Origin: Candidatus Sericytochromatia bacterium
Lineage (GTDB): Bacteria > Cyanobacteriota > Sericytochromatia > UBA7694 > JACMQJ01
Assembly: GCA_014377055.1 (NCBI GenBank)
Contig: JACMQJ010000421.1
Coordinates: forward strand, 1-8,812
Reading direction: 5' to 3'
Length of the DNA: 8,812 bases
This document shows, one piece after another, positions 4,008-8,812 of the stretch (its first letter is position 1; every line of letters begins with the position of its first letter). Below the pieces are notes generated by a model, which ran no database searches, was not told the DNA's origin, and worked only from the letters and a program-made list of their open reading frames with translations. The translations under genes and the position numbers were made by a program.

Positions 4008-6452
4008 ATGGCTAAAGAAATTGTAATAAGTGAACGTGAAAATATCGCGGCAACTTTTGAAAACGGTAAAATTCTTGAATTTTTCATGAATGAAGGCGAA
4101 CAACTTGTAGGAGATATTTTACTTGGTAAAGTTGATTCAATAATTCAATCTATAGATGCCGCCTTTGTTAGTATCGGCAAAAATCGTAACGGTTTTATTC
4201 ATGTAACTGATCTAACTATCAAAGATGTTAAGAGAAAAATTAATATTAAAAATTATCTTAGACCAAAACAAAATATTTTGGTTCAGATTGCCAAAGAAGC
4301 AACGGGTACAAAAGGACCTAGATTAACTGGAATGCTTACAATACCTGGTAAATATATGGTATTAACACCTTATGAAAGAAAAATAGGAATATCAAAAAAA
4401 ATTACTGATTCTTTTGAAAGAGATAGACTGATATATATTTCCAAAAAAATATGTCAATCAGGTTATGGTATTATCGTTAGAACAGAAGCTATGGGACAAT
4501 CTGAAGAAGCTCTTAAGGAAGATTTAGATTATTTATTAAAAAGATGGCATGAAATATTAAAAATGTCAGAAACAGCAAATGCACCAGCTGTTTTGTACAG
4601 AGATCAAGATTTATTATATCGAGTTTTAAGAGATGGTATAACAACCGAAGTTGACAAAATAACAGTGGATACCCTTGAAACAAGAGATAGAGCTGTAGAG
4701 TTATTACAATCATGGTCACACAACGCTTTTAGATTTGTTCATCTTAGCAAAAGCCCTATGCCACTTTCACATCAATACAGTTTATTTGGTGAGCTTGAAA
4801 AAGCATTGCAAACTAGAGTTGCATTACCAAGTGGGGGTTATTTAATTATTGAAAAAACAGAGGCTTTAACTGTCATAGATATTAATTCAGGTAATACCAG
4901 AGGAACATCTGGTCTAAGTGAAACTATACTACAGACTAATAAAGAAGCTGCTGTTGAAATTGCTATACAACTAAGATTAAGGGATATCGGTGGAGTGATA
5001 GTAATTGACTTTATTGACATGATTGATCCAAGAGAACAACAAATAGTATGGCAACTATTGGCACAATCAGTTAAAGAAGATAAAGCACAACCTCAAATAG
5101 GCTATTTTTCTGAATTTAGCTTACTCGAAATGACTAGACATAGACAAAAGAAGAGTCTTAGTGAATTACTTACCTCAGCATGTCCTTATTGTGATGGTGT
5201 TGGTCGAATTAGAAATTCAGTTTATAGATCAGATCTTTTAAGCAATGAAAGTATCAGAAAAAGAGCTTCTAATTTTGGACCTTCTGCACCAGCTGAATTA
5301 CCAAACTCAAAAATACTTGAAGAAATAACCAGTAGCGTTGATTATGTTGAAGACAAAATGACAAATGTACCAAGACAAGTAAGAGAATATAAACAGGAAA
5401 ATGATCATACACAAATATCCTATCCTAAATATGACCGTAATAACAACAACTATGACCATGAGCAAAAATCTGAAATTACTCAAGAAATAAACGATAATTA
5501 TGATCATGATGTAGCACAAAGCTCATCTGTTTCTTATGAAAATAATGATGTTCATTTGGAAACTGATGAAAAAGAACATTTTGTTATTGAATTAACTGAT
5601 GAAGAAAGACAATATATTGAATCTATAGAAGAGCCAACTGATAGAGGTCATAGAAATAATAGATTTAATAAAAATAAGAAGGAATTTGTAAAAAAACAAC
5701 CTTATGATAGAAACAATAGACAGCCTCATAATCAGAGACAGACTAATGATCCAGTAGATTCAAGACCGCAAAATGAGCCAAGATCATCTAATCTTAACCA
5801 AAATATGCCTCACAAATTTGCTGAACCAGTTAGAAGAGATTCTATTAGAAGTGAAGTTGAAATAGATAATAGGGATCGTTCAAATGAAAATAGTCATTCA
5901 GAACCTAGAAATAATTTTAATAACAGAAATAGACATCAGAATGATAATCGTCATCCTAATCAAAACCGTCATAATGCTGTAAATAGGGATCAACAACCTA
6001 ATTTAGTGACTAATTATGAAGAGCAACCACATATTCAAGCTGAAAGAGTAGTTGCTCATCAAGAGGTTATTGAACAAGTTAATGAAGTTAAAAATCATGA
6101 GCCTGTTATTGTTGAAGCTCCTATATTAACTCCAGAACCTGCTGTTTTGGAATTAATTGATTTATCAACAACCGAAACTGCTTTACCTGCAAAGAAAAAG
6201 CCTGGTCGTGGAAGAAAAAAGCAAGTTCCTGTAGTGACTGAAGATGTAGATGCAAATATCCAAATAGATGAACCAATAGTTAAACCTCAAGAACCTGTTA
6301 AAGTAGCTACAAAACCTGTTCAAATCGAAGTGCCAACTGTAATTGACTTAATATCTTCCGATGAAGAATCTGAGGTTAGTTCTGATGGTTTGACACTAAA
6401 GCCAAAGAAAAAAAATAGAATAAAATCTTTTAGTCCTAAAAAAAGAAAATAA
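4008..6452 (+). CDS. rne: Ribonuclease E/G family endoribonuclease, cyanobacterial-like, with a long disordered tail
   Basis: This enzyme makes single-strand endonucleolytic cuts in mRNA and structured RNA precursors and often scaffolds a degradosome. Seen, 814 residues in order: N-terminal/S1 region to about residue 120 (GDILLGKVDSI, FIHVTDL, TGTKGPRLTG at 99-108); 5'-monophosphate sensor R158-T159 in VRTEA, matching E. coli R169-T170; DNase-I-like catalytic domain with D291 (VIDINSG) and D334 (VIDFIDM), matching E. coli D303 and D346; zinc-link CPYC at 392-395. From about 425 the protein is low-complexity: acidic, then Asn/Arg/His/Gln-rich (545-665), then Pro/Val/Glu-rich, with basic clusters KPGRGRKK (731-738) and a Lys/Arg-rich C-terminus (798-814). 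In cyanobacterial RNase E a terminal basic peptide binds PNPase; an equivalent role here is inferred. The start is fixed by MAKEIVIS homology. It is transcribed alone, with its own leader and terminator. Confidence 0.95.
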   Translation: MAKEIVISERENIAATFENGKILEFFMNEGEQLVGDILLGKVDSIIQSIDAAFVSIGKNRNGFIHVTDLTIKDVKRKINIKNYLRPKQNILVQIAKEATGTKGPRLTGMLTIPGKYMVLTPYERKIGISKKITDSFERDRLIYISKKICQSGYGIIVRTEAMGQSEEALKEDLDYLLKRWHEILKMSETANAPAVLYRDQDLLYRVLRDGITTEVDKITVDTLETRDRAVELLQSWSHNAFRFVHLSKSPMPLSHQYSLFGELEKALQTRVALPSGGYLIIEKTEALTVIDINSGNTRGTSGLSETILQTNKEAAVEIAIQLRLRDIGGVIVIDFIDMIDPREQQIVWQLLAQSVKEDKAQPQIGYFSEFSLLEMTRHRQKKSLSELLTSACPYCDGVGRIRNSVYRSDLLSNESIRKRASNFGPSAPAELPNSKILEEITSSVDYVEDKMTNVPRQVREYKQENDHTQISYPKYDRNNNNYDHEQKSEITQEINDNYDHDVAQSSSVSYENNDVHLETDEKEHFVIELTDEERQYIESIEEPTDRGHRNNRFNKNKKEFVKKQPYDRNNRQPHNQRQTNDPVDSRPQNEPRSSNLNQNMPHKFAEPVRRDSIRSEVEIDNRDRSNENSHSEPRNNFNNRNRHQNDNRHPNQNRHNAVNRDQQPNLVTNYEEQPHIQAERVVAHQEVIEQVNEVKNHEPVIVEAPILTPEPAVLELIDLSTTETALPAKKKPGRGRKKQVPVVTEDVDANIQIDEPIVKPQEPVKVATKPVQIEVPTVIDLISSDEESEVSSDGLTLKPKKKNRIKSFSPKKRK
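5928..5999 (+). repeat. rne: Degenerate 18-bp / hexapeptide tandem repeat within rne
   Basis: Residues 641-664 read as four six-residue units: NRHQND, NRHPNQ, NRHNAV and NRDQQP. The NR(H/D) phase is kept at the protein level while codons differ (AGA, CGT, CGT, AGG for Arg), which suggests an older expansion kept for composition. It lies in the disordered, positively charged part of the RNase E tail and may bind RNA (inference). Confidence 0.6.
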
Positions 6453-6463
6453 ATTCTAAATTT

Positions 6464-6500
6464 AAAAAGCTCATTGATTTATAAATCAATGAGCTTTTTT
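6464..6500 (+). terminator. Rho-independent terminator of rne, probably bidirectional
   Basis: A perfect 36-bp palindrome (6464-6499) forms a long stem: AGCTCATTGATTT pairs with its complement around a tight AT loop. Six Ts follow at 6495-6500, starting 12 bp after the rne stop codon. On the minus strand the stem is also followed by a T-run, so it could end transcripts of the converging 346-aa gene as well. Confidence 0.93.
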
Positions 6501-6622
6501 GTAACTAAAATCAGAAAAAACTTTTTAGCTCAGGATAACAAAAATTTATATTTAAGATAAATAGTTTTTTAAAGTGTAATCTACTATTAATTTATTTTTT
6601 ACAAAAATCATTAAAATACTTA

Positions 6623-6721
6623 TATACTGCTATTCTCTTAAGAATTAAATACGATATTTTGCTGAAATAACTGTAGATTATAGATTTATGTGTAGTTTGT
6701 TTAAACGGGAATAGCAGTATA
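6623..6721. mobile_element. Possible small MITE-like element: 13-bp perfect inverted repeats
   Basis: TATACTGCTATTC (6623-6635) is the exact inverse of GAATAGCAGTATA (6709-6721). In RNA a U-G and a C-G pair (6636/6708, 6637/6707) extend the stem to 15 bp. Read as a transposon relic, the ends would be TACTGCTATTC...GAATAGCAGTA flanked by TA on each side. That fits the TA target duplication of IS630/Tc1-mariner-type MITEs. The 73-bp interior codes for nothing. A long-range RNA hairpin unrelated to transposition is the alternative. Confidence 0.35.
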
Positions 6722-6805
6722 CTAACATTTTTAACCTATTCTCTCAAGGGAATAAATCTGAAATTGTTCGTCCCTTTAAAGGGGACATTATAGATTTTGT
6801 TAGTA
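6720..6805. repeat. Stem-enclosed block with two internal hairpins
   Basis: TACTAACA (6720-6727) and TGTTAGTA (6798-6805) form an 8-bp outer stem. Inside are hairpin TATTCTC/GGGAATA with a TCAA loop (6737-6754, one U-G pair) and hairpin GTCCCTT/AGGGGAC with a 3-nt loop (6770-6786, one T-G pair). Outer stem and hairpins together make a three-way-junction shape. CTATTCTCTCAAG (6736-6748) repeats, with one change, CTATTCTCTTAAG at 6630-6642 in the neighbouring element. It could be a repeat-family unit or a small structured RNA. Confidence 0.35.
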
Positions 6806-6846
6806 ACTTAGAATCCAAAGTGTTTCAATCGTTGGAGTATGTCAAG

Positions 6847-7887
6847 TTATTTATCTTTAAAAGCAATAAAAGCAAAAATAGTTTTTACCCCTTGTCTTGG
6901 ATTTGCATTCTGATCTGTTGCAATTATAAACCCAATATTATCAATTTTGGCTAAAGCTTCCCAGTTTCTTGGTTGTTCTATAAGCTTTAATTGAATGGGT
7001 GGTGTATCAACTATTTCAATACCTTTATCTGTATATTTTAATTTAATTAACCTTTCAACGTGTTTTTTTTCATGATGGGTTTTACCTGCTGGATACTTTT
7101 GAAATATTTTGTCTTTATCAGATCTATATCCTGATTCACCTGGATACCTGTAATTAATAACCCAAAAATAATTATTCTCTGGGGTCGTTGCATCAGTTAT
7201 TCGATATTCGATATTTGGAAAAGGTATTTCTTTTGAATAATTTAAGTCTGAATTAAAAACATGAGCAACAGGGTGTAATGGATGCAAATTATCTTTTTTG
7301 CCATTGGCTTCATGAATGGTTATTACTTGATTATTTAAAGTAAAAGCTGTTTCGTCAGAGGCATTATCTATATCGGATTGTGTATTTATGATAGTTGCGT
7401 TCTTGGTATCAAGAGTAATATTTGACATATCAGATGATATTTTACCTGGGATTAAATAATCAAACATTCTTCTATCTTTGGATTCTAAAACAAGATAAAC
7501 TTTATCATTAATAAATGTAATAGCTTCAAAACCCTCTGCACCATACAATTTGGTTAGACCTGGAGCAATTAATTTTATTTTAATTGGATTTATAGCACTC
7601 TTTTGTATACCATTAATTGAATTAATAATATCATTCTTTTTTATTGCATAGATATAACCTTCATCAGACCACACCTTGCTTTTTTCTTGTGAGAATGCAG
7701 GGAATTGAGGTAAAACTATTAAATAATCCTTATACCATGTAAATCCTGAAACCTCAGAATTAATACTATTAAGAGGTGCTCCAATATTTATTTCTTTATA
7801 ATCAAGCTCTGTATCATTTTGTGCTAAAACTGGGGTTGCGGGTATTAATAGTAAAAGTATTAAAATACTTTTTACAAATTTTTTCAT
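6847..7887 (-). CDS. Secreted protein, probable beta-propeller (phytase/esterase-like) fold
   Basis: Seen: 346 residues with a clear Sec signal peptide (MKK, hydrophobic 7-15, PVLA then Q23), no lipobox cysteine and no further membrane segment, so the mature protein is probably periplasmic or exported. The mature part alternates short strands and turns. Motifs such as SGFTWYKDYLIVLPQ (47-61), EGFEAITFINDKVYLVLES (118-136), HEANGK (192-197) and NWEALAKIDNIGFIIATDQN (308-327) look like propeller blades. The E-G/E-A turns followed by a 'see/know' strand resemble the esterase-like phytase domain family. That family link is from pattern memory, and the substrate is unknown. ATG at 7887 is preceded only by a weak GAGA. 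A possible -10 (TATACT, 7928-7923) lies 35 bp upstream. It is transcribed alone, 132 bp downstream of rtcB, and converges on rne. Confidence 0.85.
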   Translation of the reverse strand: MKKFVKSILILLLLIPATPVLAQNDTELDYKEINIGAPLNSINSEVSGFTWYKDYLIVLPQFPAFSQEKSKVWSDEGYIYAIKKNDIINSINGIQKSAINPIKIKLIAPGLTKLYGAEGFEAITFINDKVYLVLESKDRRMFDYLIPGKISSDMSNITLDTKNATIINTQSDIDNASDETAFTLNNQVITIHEANGKKDNLHPLHPVAHVFNSDLNYSKEIPFPNIEYRITDATTPENNYFWVINYRYPGESGYRSDKDKIFQKYPAGKTHHEKKHVERLIKLKYTDKGIEIVDTPPIQLKLIEQPRNWEALAKIDNIGFIIATDQNANPRQGVKTIFAFIAFKDK

Positions 7888-7966
7888 ATAATCTCATTTC
7901 TATAAATTTTTCTATAATATTTAGTATACTTGTTAAAAAATGGTTTAAAAAGTCCATATATCTGTG

Positions 7967-7990
7967 AACAAGGGGTTTTAACCCATTGTT
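7967..7990. repeat. Hairpin between rtcB and the secreted-protein gene
   Basis: AACAA (7967-7971) pairs with TTGTT (7986-7990), then after one G/A mismatch GGGT (7973-7976) pairs with ACCC (7981-7984) around a TTTA loop. It sits between the probable rtcB terminator and the possible promoter of the downstream gene. It lacks an adjacent U-tract, so a back-up terminator or operator role is open. Confidence 0.4.
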
Positions 7991-7994
7991 AGTT

Positions 7995-8028
7995 AAGAAA
8001 GGCAAACCATAGTTTAAAACTAGCCTTT
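7995..8028 (-). terminator. Possible rtcB terminator overlapping its stop codon
   Basis: On the minus strand AAAGGC (8028-8023) pairs with GCCTTT (8003-7998), followed by CTT. An inner 5-bp hairpin (TAGTT/AACTA) fills the loop, leaving a bulge. The TAG stop of rtcB (8022-8020) lies inside the structure. The U-tract is short, so efficiency is uncertain. Confidence 0.4.
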
Positions 8029-8812
8029 TACACACAACACTTGTTTTAAAACAGCTAACACTTCTACCAAGTCTTGTTGATTTTTAATCACTTCATCTAT
8101 ATCCTTATAAGCACCAGGTATTTCATCAATAACACCGGAATCTTTACGACACTCAACACCTTTGGTTTGCTCAATCAGATCTTCGACTGTAAATGATTTA
8201 TTTGCTTTAGTTCTGGACATTTTTCTACCTGCACCATGTGAACAAGAATTAAATGAATCAGGATGTCCTTTACCTTTAACAATAAAACTTTTTGTTCCCA
8301 TTGATCCTGGTATGATACCAATATCACCAATATCAGCTTTAATTGCCCCTTTACGAGTCACATATACATTTTCTCCAAAATGATTTTCGATTGAAACATA
8401 ATTATGATGACAAGATGTCACTTCTCCAATAATTTCAAGATGGGGTAATATTTTTTTCATTGAATTGACAATATTTTCAAACATAACCTTTCTATTTTTT
8501 AGTGCATATTCTTGACACCAAAATAAGTCATGAACATAGTTTTTAAATTCTTGCGTTTGTTCACTAAGATAAGCCAAATCAGGATCTTCAAGCTCAATAA
8601 GGGCTTTTTTCATTTCACCTTTTGCTTTTTTGATATGGATATTTGCAACTTCATTACCAATATTTCTTGAGCCAGAATGTAGCATAATCCAAACATTATT
8701 TATCTCATCCAAGCAAATTTCAATAAAATGATTACCACCACCAAGAGTTCCTATTTGCTTAAGAGAACGATTAAGAACCATATTACCTAACTCTTGATAA
8801 ACACTTAATTGA
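8020..8812 (-). CDS. rtcB: RNA-splicing ligase RtcB, C-terminal 263 residues (gene cut by the right window edge)
   Basis: RtcB joins 2',3'-cyclic phosphate or 3'-phosphate RNA ends to 5'-OH ends using GTP and Mn2+ in tRNA splicing or RNA repair. Seen: the frame runs open to position 8812 and enters as QLSVYQELGNMVLNRS, so the Met at 8781-8779 is internal, not the start. Visible family signatures are GTLGGGNHF and MLHSGSR (metal/active-site histidines), SCHHNYV, TRKGAIKA, and SHGAGRKMSR, whose His matches E. coli H337, the residue that carries GMP. PGSMGTKSF is also family-typical, as is the end YKDIDEVIKNQQDLVEVLAVLKQVLCVKG. The missing N-terminus would hold the conserved metal-binding cysteine. 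All catalytic residues visible are intact. No rtcA, archease or rtcR neighbour is visible, though the upstream side is outside the window. Confidence 0.96.
   Translation of the reverse strand, partial: QLSVYQELGNMVLNRSLKQIGTLGGGNHFIEICLDEINNVWIMLHSGSRNIGNEVANIHIKKAKGEMKKALIELEDPDLAYLSEQTQEFKNYVHDLFWCQEYALKNRKVMFENIVNSMKKILPHLEIIGEVTSCHHNYVSIENHFGENVYVTRKGAIKADIGDIGIIPGSMGTKSFIVKGKGHPDSFNSCSHGAGRKMSRTKANKSFTVEDLIEQTKGVECRKDSGVIDEIPGAYKDIDEVIKNQQDLVEVLAVLKQVLCVKG

Larger units (their letters stand above)
6501..6846. other. 346-bp convergent intergenic region
   Basis: No gene with a usable start lies between the rne terminator and the end of the converging gene. The first 120 bp (6501-6622) are plain AT-rich sequence with nothing recognisable. 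After that come an inverted-repeat element (6623-6721) and a stem-forming block (6720-6805), both less AT-rich than the flank. A plus-strand frame without stops runs from 6715 past 6846 but has no start codon. Confidence 0.6.

Noticed and set aside
4513..5519. Several 60-70 codon minus-strand ORFs within rne
   Set aside because: They encode hydrophobic, low-complexity antisense translations (runs of Ile/Leu/Val) typical of the reverse strand of AT-rich genes.
6817..6846. CRISPR-repeat-like GTGTTTCAATCG near 6819
   Set aside because: It resembles the GTTTCAATC common in CRISPR repeats but occurs once, with no second copy or spacer periodicity.
7776..8035. Overlapping short ORFs on both strands around the start of the 346-aa gene
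   Set aside because: They overlap the signal-peptide coding region, the intergenic gap and the end of rtcB without ribosome sites; the frames with signal peptide and RtcB signatures explain the region better.
8162..8383. Plus-strand 73-codon ORF opposite rtcB
   Set aside because: It is antisense to the conserved HGAGR/PGSMGT region of RtcB, whose strong codon constraint creates an open antisense frame by chance.
8779..8781. ATG as the start of rtcB
   Set aside because: The frame continues upstream to the window edge with family-like sequence before GTLGGGNHF, and the protein would lack its N-terminal third.

Overview
The window is AT-rich bacterial DNA holding five protein genes, two of them cut by the window edges, and two unusually structured non-coding stretches. 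The best clue to the organism is the RNase E/G-type protein. Its N-terminal half reads most like the cyanobacterial form of the family: an S1 segment with a TGTKGPRLTG stretch, an RTEA 5'-sensor and a CPYC zinc-link. With the strong A+T bias and the absence of any photosynthesis gene, this suggests a non-photosynthetic cyanobacterial relative (Vampirovibrionia/Melainabacteria). That placement is an inference from memory of the families, not a search result.

Layout. Positions 1-1375 (minus strand) carry a two-gene glutathione-dependent formaldehyde detoxification operon: frmA, then fghA, which runs off the left edge. A 187-bp divergent region separates it from a 641-codon gene (1563-3488, plus) that I cannot assign to a family; it encodes a soluble-looking protein with one glycine-zipper-like hydrophobic segment near its C-terminus. 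Next come 519 bp without a standard gene. They contain a good -10 box, a run of hairpins, two tiny overlapping ORFs and a hairpin that covers the Shine-Dalgarno sequence, and they lead into rne (4008-6452, plus). rne ends in a perfect-palindrome terminator. It converges on a gene for a secreted, probable beta-propeller protein (6847-7887, minus). The space between them holds a MITE-like inverted repeat and a second stem-forming block. At the right edge, on the minus strand, is the C-terminal part of the RNA ligase rtcB (8020-8812).

How the genes work together. frmA and fghA form one pathway: S-hydroxymethylglutathione is oxidised to S-formylglutathione, which is hydrolysed to formate and glutathione. 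rne and rtcB both act on RNA but are separate transcription units. The 641-aa and 346-aa proteins have no visible partners. The most interesting part is the rne leader, which looks built for post-transcriptional control, plausibly autoregulation by RNase E itself. No CRISPR array, tRNA, rRNA or intact transposase gene was seen.
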